Part shown: in pieces, positions 24,234-34,559 of the stretch
Layout of the letters: every line of letters starts with the position of its first letter
How positions within the stretch are numbered: position 1 is the first letter of the stretch
From: Plazaster borealis
Lineage: Eukaryota > Echinodermata > Asteroidea > Forcipulatida > Labidiasteridae
NCBI GenBank assembly: GCA_021014325.1
Contig: CM037476.1
Span: forward strand, 16,466,827-16,530,826
DNA length: 64,000 nt
Direction of reading: 5' to 3'
Program-made: the position numbers and the translations under genes
The notes under the pieces: generated by a model
Told to the model about the DNA's origin: nothing
Seen by the model: only the letters and a program-made list of their open reading frames with translations
The model's database searches: none

Positions 24234-24462
24234 CACTGCAAAAACTAGGGTGTTAAAACTGACACCATGGGTGTTGTCACATATAGACACCCAAGAGAGA
24301 ATCAAAAATAACATTATAGGGTGTCAAAATAACACCAATGTAATTGTGTTTGCAGAAATTAGTGTTATTTTAACACCCTATGGTGTAAATTTTGATTCTT
24401 TTTTAGGTATCTATATGTAACAACACCGTGGTGTCAAATTGCACACCCCGGTTTTTGCAGTG
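24234..24462. mobile_element. MITE, family B, with TA flanks
   Basis: 'TA-cactgcaaaaactagggtg' at the left and 'ccccggtttttgcagtg-TA' at the right, with internal mirrored 'gttaaaa' and 'aacacccta'. It lies about 190 bp upstream of the coding exon at 24652, inside its intron. Confidence 0.8.
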
Positions 24463-24651
24463 TATCTGCTCCAAGGACCTTAGTAGAAATATTTAGAGAG
24501 CAGATATTATAGTTGGAGTACAGTTATTACGGTTATTTGTACAGCTTTTAGTCACTAAATGTAAACAAAAATACTAACAAGATGCTTTGTAGTGGTGCCT
24601 TCGGGATATAGAACTAACAAATACTTTCTTTTTCTTTTCCTTTATCTACAG

Positions 24652-25239
24652 GCAAAGTCTCTCCCTCCAGACTCCCAAACTGAGCATATGTTCCAAAGAA
24701 ACCGACCCTCTCCGGGAGGCAATAGCCACACCTCAAATTCCGCTTGCAGAAGCAAGATGAAGAGACCTAGCAACATGCCTACTCTCAAGTCTTGTCGCTC
24801 CGAACCAAGCTTATACCAGAAATCTAGCCCCACATCATCGAGCAAGAGCCCTGTGACTGAGACTGCCCCAGGTCGAACTAGCAAGGCTCGCAGAAGCTCC
24901 ACCAGTAACCAGGAGAAGAATTCTGCAGTCGGTGTCAGCAGTGGGATGAGCCCTGCCGTCAGCTACTCCAAGATTCCCATGAAGCACTCTTCAGGCAACG
25001 GCGGTTTACAGAGTCGCATCAGTCCACCCAGGAGCCCAAGGGTCACCAAGCATAAGAAAGATGACTCGGCGAATGGCAACATGAAGAAACCCTCTGCAAA
25101 ACAGGGAAGACTTTCACCAAACACTAACAACAACAATAGCAGCAGCATCACTGGGGACTTCAAGAAGAAGTCAAATGCTACAAGAAGCAAGCGAGCTGAA
25201 GCCCTTTTAACACAACTGGAACTTGAACTGCTTGCTTAA
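24652..25239 (+). CDS. Terminal coding exon of an unrecognised basic Ser/Pro-rich protein with an SxIP-type motif
   Basis: The exon follows a strong acceptor (pyrimidine tract 'ctttttcttttcctttatc' then ACAG) and stays open for 195 codons to TAA at 25237-25239. Local GC and codon evenness exceed the flanks, so it reads as real coding DNA. The upstream methionine at 24592 lies in the intron and should not be used as the start. The product is rich in Ser, Lys, Arg, Pro and Asn, with probable disorder throughout. SKIP at 24967-24978 sits in a basic Ser/Pro context and matches the S-x-I-P motif by which microtubule plus-end proteins bind EB1. Pro-directed phosphosites (SPR, SPN, SPP) are frequent, and the C-terminus RAEALLTQLELELLA looks helical. 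No enzymatic domain. I do not recognise the gene; a cytoskeletal or centrosomal role is inferred from SxIP alone. No upstream exons were identified between 1 and 24591. Confidence 0.8.
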   Translation, partial: AKSLPPDSQTEHMFQRNRPSPGGNSHTSNSACRSKMKRPSNMPTLKSCRSEPSLYQKSSPTSSSKSPVTETAPGRTSKARRSSTSNQEKNSAVGVSSGMSPAVSYSKIPMKHSSGNGGLQSRISPPRSPRVTKHKKDDSANGNMKKPSAKQGRLSPNTNNNNSSSITGDFKKKSNATRSKRAEALLTQLELELLA

Positions 25240-25279
25240 AAAAGTTTGAGAGTAAAGAAGGAATTTCTTGTTAAGTTTA

Positions 25280-25590
25280 GTAATGTACTTTCCCGAGTCT
25301 ACATCGGTGTAAGGGTAAAACCAAATAATATTCTTTATCCCCGATGCAAGTTGTTGCGGTACCGGCTGCTAAAATACATGATTCGAACTGCCTCTAGCTA
25401 CCGGGCAATCTCGGTGGTCTAGTTGTTAAGACATCTGCTCTAGAATGGCTAAGGTCGTGGATTCGAATCCCACCTGAGTAATATGCCTGTGGAATTTGTT
25501 CACAGGACTCGGGAAAGTACTGAGCATACAGTGCTTTACACACATCGGTGTAAGGGTAAAACGAATATTCTTTATCCCCGATGTAAATTT
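25280..25590 (+). mobile_element. tRNA-derived element flanked by 'catcggtgtaagggtaaaac' repeats
   Basis: A tRNA-like core at about 25410-25482 has an A-box arm ('gtggtctagttgttaagac') and a good B box ('ggattcgaatccc'). It is bracketed by two direct copies (about 25302-25346 and 25543-25583) of a segment starting 'acatcggtgtaagggtaaaa' and ending 'tttatccccgatg'. It begins about 40 bp after the stop codon, so it probably lies in the 3' UTR of that gene. Confidence 0.65.
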
Positions 25591-25755
25591 AACATCTATT
25601 TTAGTATTGTAGGTAATTAATCTACATGTGATACGTTTTTTGTTTCCAGAATTGTTATGAAAGATGGAGAAAATCAAAATGTAAATGCTTTTTACCCAAT
25701 TCTTAGGATCATCCGACAAAAACATCTCCGAACAATTGATACATGTGGGAGACAA

Positions 25756-26150
25756 TTAAAGGCATCGTACATGTTTTGTAATGACTCTGATAATTAATGG
25801 CAATAAAAACTTACTTGGTAAGAAGTACAGCAGCTTTGGATAGTTTAATGCATTTTTAGAAACTTTTCATTTTGAAGTACTGCGGTTATGGAAAAATATA
25901 TCACTTTTTATCCCCCGAAACATTTGAATCTGAGAAGCGTTGCGCGTAACGCTTCTCAGAGTGTGTATTCCAATGCAGATTATTCTTCCTGCGTGGACAT
26001 AACCGCTCCAGATTTTCGGCAATATCTCAAAAAAGCTACCACCTTTTCAAATGAAATTTTTAAAGGTTAGTTTTATGGTATATATCTACAACTATATAGG
26101 TTTGAAACAAACAGTGGGTTCCAATTACCAAACGTAAATGATGCCTTTAA
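25756..26150 (-). mobile_element. Palindromic MITE, family A
   Basis: TTAA-AGGC at the left and GCCT-TTAA at the right; centre 'gaagcgttgcgcgtaacgct' forms a hairpin. Orientation as at 2031. Confidence 0.8.
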
Positions 26151-26209
26151 GGAAAGGAACTGATTTCTGAGCATGTTATTTTTTTCTTCTCCGTTTTAAT
26201 TAAGTCAAC

Positions 26210-26735
26210 AAATATATATTTATGTATATATTTTTATCCATGTACATAACAACTATGTTGATTTGACCACTGTGATTACAGGTGATTATAGCCAAGAGTT
26301 ATTATTCTATGTAGGCGTAGAAGAATATTTCCCAAAAGATTATAGGGATCTTGTGCAAAAATGTCCCAACGGGTCCATGTTTGACTTGTGTTGAATTTTA
26401 CACAGAATGTAAATGGCGAGCTAACATTTTATTTTGGGATTAAGAAGGCACAATTTTTATAGATGAGGCCTCCCCCACACACACACAAAGCTCTGTGTTG
26501 CAATCACTCTGTGGATATTCCTTTGTTCTATACAATTAAGGAAAATCCTATTCTTCAACACTGTAAAAAACACTGTGTGGACATGTGTAAGTCCACTTAG
26601 TGTTTCAAGTCCCTACATTATGTGGACCTCTTTTGTTCTCAGGCCCACACTTTGTATGTAGCGTTAAAACTCCCCAACAACCATACCACCGGGGAACATT
26701 TGTCAAAAGTGCCAATTTGGTTTTAAACTTTCGCT
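26210..26735 (+). repeat. Duplicated block, copy 2
   Basis: Second copy of 23396-23735, interrupted at about 26460-26640 by unrelated sequence with CA repeats and a short palindromic insert ('cactgtaaaaaacactgtg' ... 'gtgtggac'). Confidence 0.7.
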
Positions 26736-26957
26736 TACCTCTTGTTTGTTGGTTTTATCTGTAGAATACACAAAAGAAAAAGCAAAGAAAAAGTAATATT
26801 TGATATTTGAAATAATGCGATCCCTCTGCTGCCGCCTCCCAGGTTGTATTGTAAATGTTGGTGTGATCCTTGGCTACAGGGCAGTTACAGGTTGAATGGC
26901 TTCTGACTGGCACCCTGAAAGAAAAGATATTAACAAAATAGGGAGACCGCCAACATT

Positions 26958-27031
26958 AGGGCTAGAAAACTCAGTGGGACAAGCGCCTGCACATTAATCC
27001 GGAGGTCGTAGCTTCAAATCTCGCTCTAGTA
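26958..27031 (+). mobile_element. tRNA-like SINE head (+), diverged
   Basis: 'gggctagaaaactcagtggg' head, 'gtcgtagcttcaaatctcg' in the B-box position, then 'ctctagtaaatt'. Flank 'aatagggagaccgccaac' matches other copies. Confidence 0.65.
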
Positions 27032-27326
27032 AATTGTTCTTTGTTCAACCCAAAATTGATTTTTTAAAAATAGCCGCAGTACATTTGGATCCTCAATGTA
27101 CCCTCTCTTATCGCCCAGTATGATATTGGACCAAATTTTCCTCATTCGCCGAAATACTTGCTATTTTGAAAGTGAGGTCGCCCCCCCCCCCCAGCTTTGG
27201 AGGTTGAGTGAAAACATTGGGCGTGCAGCAAGATAAAAGTGACTTGTTGAAACATTAAGTAATAAACCACAAGGCAACAAAGATACCGAGCAAAGGTATT
27301 GACAAAATAGGAAGACCGTCAATATA

Positions 27327-27399
27327 GGGCTAGATAGGTCAGTTGGTAGAGCGCCGACACGTTAATCTGGAGGTTGCAGGTTCAAGTCCCGCTCTAGTA
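27327..27399 (+). mobile_element. tRNA-like SINE head (+), well preserved
   Basis: 'gggctagataggtcagttgg' and 'tagagcgcc' (A-box arm), 'ggttgcaggttcaagtccc' (good B box) and 'gctctagtaaa'. It lies 370 bp after the previous unit in the same orientation. Confidence 0.7.
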
Positions 27400-27419
27400 A
27401 ATTTGTCTTTGTTCAACCC

Positions 27420-27900
27420 CAAATTCATCAATTTGTTTTTGTAAATTTGCTATATATAGTTCAATGTGACTAAACTGAGGTCAGAATGCAAAATAGTCTG
27501 ACCCCCTTTTTCATAAATTGAGAATTTGAACTATCACCGTCTATAAGTACACGAGGAACCTGACCAAGCTTGTCAACGTCCGTGTCTCAAAGAGAAATAA
27601 AGAGGCGTTTTTTTTCTTCAAGATTTGATGAAGATCAATGATTTGAATCTGGGTTGGAGAGCAAGATTAAAGATCAACAAACGTGTTGTCTGAAACAATA
27701 TATGGGTTGTCCTTAATTTGCGATTCTGCAGCAGTAATTCCGGAGCAAGTCTAAAGTGCATCCGTTCATCAAGTTGATATAAATGATCATTATTGCACTT
27801 GTATAGTGGTCTTACGTAAAAGATGCGAGCAAAAGATCAAGAATAAACTGTTTTACTGGATACATGTAATGCTAGTGTGTGTTGTCATTCCTTTCGTTCT
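27420..27900. other. No supported gene
   Basis: AT-rich; no ORF, tRNA-like box or inverted repeat stands out. Confidence 0.4.
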
Positions 27901-27904
27901 CTTG

Positions 27905-28105
27905 CATTGTTTGAATTAGTTAGTCAAAGGAATTTACTTGAAAATGTTTTTCCTAGCACAGTAATGTGTTTATTGAAAATATTGCATTTGACTGATCGCC
28001 TGTCTATAAAGGCTTTGTTATTATTCAAGCGTTACACAACCTGTAAAATAATATTAATAATATACAGTTCTCATATACAGTATTTTATCTCACTCATTGT
28101 TTGAA
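27905..28105. repeat. Interspersed repeat, inverted partner of 44150-44375
   Basis: 'gtcaaaggaatttacttgaa', 'aatgtttttcctagcac', 'ttgactgatcgcctgtctat' and 'aaaggctttgtt' appear reverse-complemented, with some divergence, at 44150-44375 in intron 3 of the amidase gene. Confidence 0.7.
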
Positions 28106-28442
28106 TTATGAGACTCAATGATATAGCACTTTGTAAGGGTTTACAAGGTGATAGGTGCAGCCAAGTAAAGTAAAATCTGTCCGAGCCAATATGGCTCATC
28201 AGGCCGGTGATAATATCCAATTTCATTGGCATTAATCGACTGAGAATATTTCTATTCCCCCTGGACAGGAGGCCAGTCCATTACTCCCCAGCTCTCGCCG
28301 GTACCCTTTTGTACTCCTGGGTGGAGAGAAGTAATTACGAAAAGTGCTCAGGGACACAAGTGTCGTGACTGACCAGGCCGGGATTTGAACCCACTTTCAG
28401 AACTTGAGTCCACTGGCCTTGATGCTCAGCCACGACACCCCT
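28104..28442 (-). mobile_element. SINE remnant joined to Leu-tRNA SINE of the 'tggctcatcagg' subfamily (-)
   Basis: 28104-28157 is the end of one SINE ('tgcacctatcacctt' on the minus strand). 28157-28442 is the subfamily seen at 9276-9562, with a degenerate head 'gtgtcgtggctgagc' and B box 'gggttcaaatcccgg'. Confidence 0.7.
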
Positions 28443-28651
28443 CTTTCTTCCATTGCTTGAATTAGTTAGAGGGTTGCTCGTTAGTCCATTCTGTGAGCTG
28501 CACATATAATTGTACATTTGTTTTGTTTCACCATTGTTTTACCTCTAAGATAATGATGATGGGATGATTTCAATGCATAAGGTATTTTAGACCCAGAGAA
28601 GAGTGCATTTTGTGAACTGATCAAGCTTTATATATGTGTAGGATCAGGCAA

Positions 28652-28925
28652 GGCGTGTCATGGCTAAGGGGTTAAGCGCATCAGACTCTAGTTCTGGTGT
28701 TTCTGACCACCAGAGTGCGGGTTCGTGTCCTGGTCTTGTTACCTGTGTCCTTAAACAAGACACTTAACCATTATTGCTTCGTCCTTGGGATGGAATATAA
28801 AGCCGTATGTCCCGTGTGTTGTGTAATGCACGTAAAAGAACCCAGTGCACTTATCATTAAGAGAAGGGGTTCACTTCTGGGGTGTTTCTGGCATGGTTGG
28901 CAATGCCATGCGCACAACTGACCCT
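28652..28925 (+). mobile_element. Leu-tRNA-headed SINE (+)
   Basis: Head 'ggcgtgtcatggctaagg', diverged B box 'gggttcgtgtcctgg', then the shared 'gtgttgtgtaatgcacgt' body and 'gtgtttctggcatgg'. It is interrupted at about 28925 by the following LINE end. Confidence 0.7.
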
Positions 28926-28984
28926 ACTTGTGTGACTCCTGGTCGGGATGGGGGGGGGCGGGAAATACCTTACTGTAACCCAAG

Positions 28985-29224
28985 TCTCGACACTCATGGG
29001 GTGAGAGGTCTTTTTCTTCAGCTGCGCCACGCATCTGGAACTCTCTACCACTTAATCTTAGATCTTGTCTTTGTACCACAAAATTCAAATCTCTTCTCAA
29101 AACTTATCTTATGTCTAATTTTGTTGTGTCTGGTTTTTCTTTGTTTTGTTTTGTTTTGTTTTTGTTCTTGGTTTTTACTGCGCCTTGAACACCAAGCAGG
29201 GTGGATATGTGCGCATTACAAGTC

Positions 29225-29255
<31 letters not shown>
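28985..29255 (+). pseudogene. 3' end of a non-LTR retrotransposon (RT polyprotein C-terminus) with (TTA)n tail
   Basis: In the frame starting at 29000 the sequence reads GERSFSSAAPRIWNSLPLNL then RSC..TTKFKSLLKTYLM. This is the '(G/E)RSFS-AAPRLWN-LP...FK-LLKTHL' tail common at the end of CR1/L2/RTE-type polyproteins. It is followed by a T-rich 3' UTR with 'gcgccttgaacaccaagcag' and ends in (TTA)n at 29223-29255. The rest of the ORF is absent. Confidence 0.8.
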
Positions 29256-29732
29256 GGTACTTGAATGACTTTTTGTCTTATATCATTTTTTTTTAAAGAA
29301 AGAGATTTGGGCAGTTATGCTATTAGTTTAGAATGAAAGCTCTTTGTTAACTCTTCTGTCATGATGTAAGCTTTATGTGTATTATTTAAAATATAGTTGT
29401 AACCCTTCCCCATGGTGATTGGGTATGTTCCTATTGAGGAACAAAACAAGAAATCAAATCAATCATTGTTATCACTGTAGCTATTTCAAATGACTACTTC
29501 CAATACCACATCACCTGCCTATATACATGTACATGCAGACCACATTTCCAATGGAAATACAGAAGAAAGAAGAAACTATTACAAATGCATACAGATGGAG
29601 GGAAAGCATTTACACAAGATTTGCAAATAATTCCTTCATGAGGCCACCTGCTTTAAACCAATGTCAATTTACACAAGCAAAATATTAACTTGTTTTTGTG
29701 TAGGCCTACATACAAAAGTAATCGAAAGTAAT
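29256..29732. other. No supported gene; possible LINE 3' tail
   Basis: 29330-29465 ends 'caagaaatcaaatcaatcat', reminiscent of a short-repeat LINE tail, but no coding remnant is attached. Confidence 0.35.
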
Positions 29733-30160
29733 GGCATGTCGTGGCCGAGCGGTCAACCCCACTGGACTCAAGCTCTGGTGTTTCTGATCAGCAGAGTGTG
29801 GGTTTGAGTCCCGGTCTTGACACTTGTGTCCTTAAGCAAGACACTTAACCATTCTTGCTCCGTCCCTTGGATGGGATGTAAAGCCGTAGGTCCTCTGTGT
29901 TTTGTAATGCACATAAAGAACCCACACTTATCGTTTGAGAGAAGGGGCTGCTCTCCCTTGTGTTGTACAGTATGGTTGACTGCAGATTGCGCCACAGCAT
30001 CTTGTAAACCGTTACATGGTGCTACAATATGTGAATTAATGGGTCTTATATCTGGAACATAGCTCCGCATACCTTGCAGAAAAAATAGTGAGCGCTTTGA
30101 GCCACCCCATATATATATTTACATATATATATAAGAACTGCATGCTTATTATTATTAACA
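29733..30160 (+). mobile_element. Leu-tRNA-headed SINE (+), near full length
   Basis: Head 'ggcatgtcgtggccgagcgg', B box 'gggtttgagtcccgg', body 'gacacttgtgtccttaagc', and tail ending in TTATTATTA near 30147. One of the best copies for a consensus. Confidence 0.8.
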
Positions 30161-30649
30161 ACTGCATATAACTGAACAACAATGTTCTTCATAATTTGTT
30201 TCGATAAAAAAAACAATTGAGTAAAAAATGGAAATAGTTGTTTTTTCCTTCACCCCCCCCCCTAAAAAAAAAAAGAAAGAAGTTTGTATTCACTGAAGAA
30301 AGGACAAACCCCTGAAAAATAAGGAAAAGCTGTTATTTTTAAGAGAAACAATAACATGACAGTAAGGTTAGGTGTTTTCATGTATAAAACTTGAATTTTC
30401 TATGGGCCTCCTCCACCGCCCCCTCCCCCCGATTAGTCGGTGGCTGAACTAAATCCCACAAGCCATTTTTCCAGAAATGTTCACATTCTGTAAGTCTCAT
30501 CCCTGGAATCAGGTCATTCCTGCTCATTCTACTTAAGAGCGTGTTTGTGGCTTATCGTAATCACGGCTTGGGCTCCGGCTTAATAAAGCAATACTGTTTT
30601 GTGTTTAAGCTACACTTTGTGCTTAGGCAGCTCAACATAATTGGGATCT

Positions 30650-31010
30650 GGGCCCAATTTCAAATATATTGCTTTACAATTTTCTGCTCAGCATAAATGA
30701 GCAGGATACCAGTTACAAATGGTACACTGCTAAAAATGGAACTCTTGAAATAAGAAACAAAACTTATTTCAAGAAAACAATTCTTGTGTCACTCCATAGA
30801 AAATATTTCTATTCAGATTTTTTTGGAGTGACACTAGAAAAGTTTTCTAGAAATAATTTTGTTTTCTTATTTCAAGAATGCCATTTTTAGCAGTGTACAT
30901 ATGGAATGGTAATTTGGCTGGTTTCCTTATTCTGCTAAGCATAATTTTGTTGTGCTTACACATGTAGCTACTCTGTGTGCTTATATAAGCAGCTCTATGA
31001 AATTGTGCTC
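30650..31010. mobile_element. MITE, family C, interrupted by another MITE
   Basis: 'gggcccaatttcaaatata' at the left and 'gcagctctatgaaattg' at the right. The element is split at about 30723 by the palindrome at 30725-30897, and 'ggtaatttggctggtttcct' resumes after it. Confidence 0.75.
30725..30897. mobile_element. Nested palindromic MITE ('cactgctaaaaatgg')
   Basis: Near-perfect inverted arms: 'cactgctaaaaatggaac', 'cttgaaataagaaacaaaac' versus 'gttttcttatttcaag', 'ccatttttagcagtg'. TA on each side fits a TA target. Because it splits a family C copy, it is the younger insertion. Confidence 0.85.
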
Positions 31011-31059
31011 TGATATAGTACCTTTAAGCCCCTTTCTCTATGCTTTAAGTTACAGGATC

Positions 31060-31165
31060 ATTGTATATATTCAGTTTGCGGTAACACCATGTGTATATCT
31101 ACTTTGCTGTGTAGATTTTGTTCTTTGAGAGCTTGTCTTGCTATGTATTCTACTGCCGCGAATCA
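31060..31165 (+). mobile_element. Fragment of the 'ggtaacaccatgtg' MITE
   Basis: 'tttgcggtaacaccatgtgt', 'ttgttctttgagagcttgtc' and 'attctactgccgcg' match the left arm of 2551-2953. Confidence 0.7.
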
Positions 31166-31734
31166 TGGTATGTACCATCAGTTGAGAAGAGTGAGTAGGC
31201 TTATTTGGTTATGTGTTGATTGAGTCCAAACAGTGGATAAACCTAACTTTTCTTTCACACCTACCTACCCAAGAGTCAATCTATGAAATTGAGGTGGATT
31301 GTTATTGAGTATCATGGGGGTGTAGAGCCCATGGACTTCAGTCGCTTGTGTCAGCCGTGCCCATCTTACGGTTAGGAAGAAATGAAATCTTGGATGTCAT
31401 TTCATTAAGGATATTGAATCTGCAGCTGCTCTACAGCATTTTACCATGTGTCTGTAAATATTTGTTTATATTCTCTTATTTAGTTCACCTTCTTTTGTTT
31501 TTTTTGTAGGTTCTTTCTTGTTTGTAGCTCTTGGTGTTGTCTGTTTCTTCCATGCTTATTTTTTAGGTCTTGTGTATTTTTAGGTTCCTATTGCGTAGAG
31601 AATAAACTTTTCTTCTTCTTTTTTAATATATGGAAGTTCACCCCAAGCAAGGCTGAAAGCCACTCTTGGTAAGAGAAGAAATCATTTGAGATGAAAATAA
31701 CTTGGGGAGCTTAAGGTAGGAAAAGATATTCCTC

Positions 31735-32071
31735 TTTAAAGGCACTGCACACGTTTGGTAATTACTCAAAGGATATATTAGCATAAAAACTTACTTGGTA
31801 ACGAGCAACGGAGAGCTGTTGATAGTATAAAACATTGTGAGAAACGACTCCCTCTGAAGTAACGTAGTTTTTGAGAAAGAGGTAATTTCTCACTAAAATA
31901 ATAAAAGACTTCTTGAAAGAAGCCTTTTTCCTTTCTTTCATCATTTTCTTGCAACTTCGATGACCAATTGAGCCCAAATTTTCACAGGTTTGTTATTTTA
32001 TGCATATGTTGGGATACACCAAGTGAGAATACTGGTCTTTGACAATTACCAAATGTGTTCAGTGCCTTTAA
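31735..32071. mobile_element. Palindromic MITE, family A2 ('ggcactgcacacgtttgg')
   Basis: TTTAAAGGCACTGCACACG at the left and GTGCCTTTAAA at the right. The interior has 'gcaacggagagctgttgata', 'acgactccctctgaagtaac' and a 'cttcttgaaagaag' hairpin. Shares termini style with family A but a different interior; copies at 52413-52800 and 53038-53426. Confidence 0.8.
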
Positions 32072-33286
32072 AACAGTCTAGATTGTAGGATGGAGGGAAA
32101 CATGCACAGGCAAGGAGTTCCAAGAGTATGCAGTACGGAATAAAAAGCTGTTGTAATGGGGTGGCGGTGGGGGTACACCATGCCAGAAATTGAGCACCAA
32201 ATGTGATCTTGGCATGGTACGTCATATCAGGCATGATACTTGGCCAGAGCTCGAAATTTACACCGGACTGCAGGCCTAAGGCCAGTGATTTTAGCGTTGG
32301 CTTGTAAACTCATGACTGGACAAGTCCGGCAGTCTTGTGGTCTTTTCAGACTTTGAGTCTCACAAATATCTTTCAATTCTGTTCAGTGTGGAAGTATACC
32401 TACCCTTAAAACAAAACAAATGAGATAAATATTCTCTTACTGCTTTTTCAACTAAAAACAGTTTATATTATGTTAAACTGTGTAGAGATTGTTTTCTTCC
32501 TCTTTTTTATTCTGGTCTTGTAAAAAGAATTTATTGTCCTGTAAAAATGTTGAACCACAAGCCCTGCGGTCTTGTGGATTTTACAAGGGCTTACCTACAT
32601 TAACATATGATACTGGCTTTAATAGACTTTCACGCTATTTAACAACAATTTTGCTGATTTTGCTGAGAGCAAAAAATTCAGACTTAAGCAGGGTGAATAT
32701 CATGTCTGGTCACATGCAAATTATTCTAACAAAACTTGACAGAAACATTTCTTCAGAAGCATTTTTGATTATTTATTCTTCTTAAATATTCCATTCAGAG
32801 ATCAACACTTGAGGGCTTCCTCACACAACACGTGTAATTCAAACCATACAGCGTTACTCCTCAATTATTAAATTTTTATAAACCAATCTCCCAATAAGTT
32901 ACGTCTTAGAAATACAAGGACGGGAAACAAAACCTGAGAATGCAAACGAGGTTTTCACTCACTTAAGCAAAGTGGACGATTAAAATAATAAATAGGCTGT
33001 GTACAATTCAAATGACTCTGGCTACAGCTGTGGCTGCATCAGCAACATTGAAGAATAGTACTTTTCAGCCAGCCTTAGCCAAAGCCATTAATTGGAGCAT
33101 CTTAGTCCACGTTTTTAAAAATATGGAAAATTGATTTCCACTGGCAAATAGGTAAAGAACAAACAATATGTATTTTACAATGTACACACAAAGTACAACA
33201 AACAATAGATTTGTTGAATACTATTCTGTGTACAGATGAATACAATAAAAGACACTACAGTATTACCATAGGCACCTGGAGTTAAA
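32072..33286. other. No supported gene
   Basis: 32245-32345 and 32540-32600 hold weakly similar, inverted 'cggactgcaggcc' and 'ccacaagccctgcggtct' segments; otherwise unassigned. Confidence 0.4.
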
Positions 33287-33455
33287 CCCGGTTCATACTT
33301 CCTGCGAAGGCGAATGCGATGCAAATTTTGACGTCACAAATTCGCAACGAACAATTCGGAAGAGTTGAGCTCTTGCAAAACATTCACAGCAAAAACAAAG
33401 CTGTGACGTCAAATTAGCTTCGCACGAAGCATTCGCAGGAAGTGTATGAACTGGG
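33287..33455. mobile_element. MITE with 'cccggttcatacttcctgcg' ends
   Basis: 169 bp. The left end 'cccggttcatacttcctgcg' is mirrored at the right by 'cgcaggaagtgtatgaactg'. 'tgacgtca' occurs in both arms. A degraded relative may lie at about 22509-22670. Confidence 0.8.
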
Positions 33456-33747
33456 ATTTAGGTTGTTGTCAAAAGTCAACATATACGTTTCTTACATCAA
33501 GACACCTAATTAACTCTTCATGAATAGCTTTTAAAAAAAATAGCTCACAATTCAGACATGTTATAAATGGCAGACACAGTGATTTTTAAAAGAATCATCT
33601 TTTTTGATCATTCACGCTGTGTAACGGAACTGTCTGCCTGCATGTCTTGATATCATGTACACAGTTAATCTGCATAGCACTCAATCAATCGGAAGCATGG
33701 CAGTTGTTAGCAAAGATGTTACTGACTTACATACAGAGTGGATACCA

Positions 33748-33845
33748 ACTAATTTGCCAGTGGTCCGAAGCGGGATTCAAACCGGGGTCCACAGAGGTGA
33801 AAGGCAGGGAAAGAAACCACTGAGCCAACCCGAATGCCTAAAATA
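33748..33845 (-). mobile_element. Partial second-family tRNA-like SINE (-)
   Basis: Minus strand: 'gttggctcagtggtttcttt', 'cacctctgtggaccccgg' and 'tttgaatcccgc'. It lacks the distal body seen at 41690-41857. Confidence 0.65.
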
Positions 33846-33904
33846 AATCAACATACAGGGGCTTTGTGGTTTTGAATGACCAGCCAACAAACATCCAATA
33901 AATA

Positions 33905-34150
33905 GTGGGTTTTATAACACAAATATTCTGCCTTTTGATTGGTTAAGAGCGCGTCACATGATGTCTTATTTACTACTAGAAAGCCGCATGAACGCTACGG
34001 CTATACACGCAGCAAACAATTTTCTATACCCGTAGCAACCAATGTACTATCCCATAGCAACCAATGTACTATACCCATAACAACAGCAGCTTCTTGGTAC
34101 CTTGACATCTAAGCACAATATATGTATGGGATGTTATAAAACAAATATTT
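33905..34150. repeat. Possible MITE with 'gttttataac' ends
   Basis: 'gggttttataacacaa' at the left and 'gggatgttataaaac' at the right form short inverted ends. Inside, 'catagcaaccaatgtactat' is tandemly repeated with variants at about 34032-34080. Confidence 0.5.
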
Positions 34151-34324
34151 AGTGCTTTTACTCGTGTTATGGTTAAAACTAGAACTCCCTCGGCTTTACC
34201 TCAGGAAAATAGAGCGCACCAAGGATCACCTTAGGAATCGTAGTTTTTAATCATAGCAATCGAAGCAGTCAATATTTGTATACTATTGACCCAATTCACC
34301 TGACGTCATCACCCATGATAAGTC

Positions 34325-34555
34325 TTGGTTGCGCCATTCTGGAAGGCAGATTTCCTGCGTGTTACTGTGCAGTATGCAGTTAAGGTGATGCGCGCACTGT
34401 TAAACACGCACCGTGTCTTGACATGCAATTTGACTCCCAAAAGAGCAGATCATGGGCAGACTGTAACCATATGGGACGTCAGTGTAAGGGGTCTAGAACA
34501 AGAAATATGTGATGCTATCAAGAAAAATAAGTTGTTTGTCGACCCAGGCCATTAA
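34325..34555 (+). other. Orphan 76-codon ORF, possible exon or repeat relic
   Basis: The ORF contains a run WDVSVRGLEQEICDAIKKNK before its stop and has less biased composition than the flanks. It has no acceptor with a good pyrimidine tract, no family match I can name, and is embedded in repeat-like sequence. Listed so it is not lost; I do not call it a gene. Confidence 0.2.
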
Positions 34556-34559
34556 AAGG

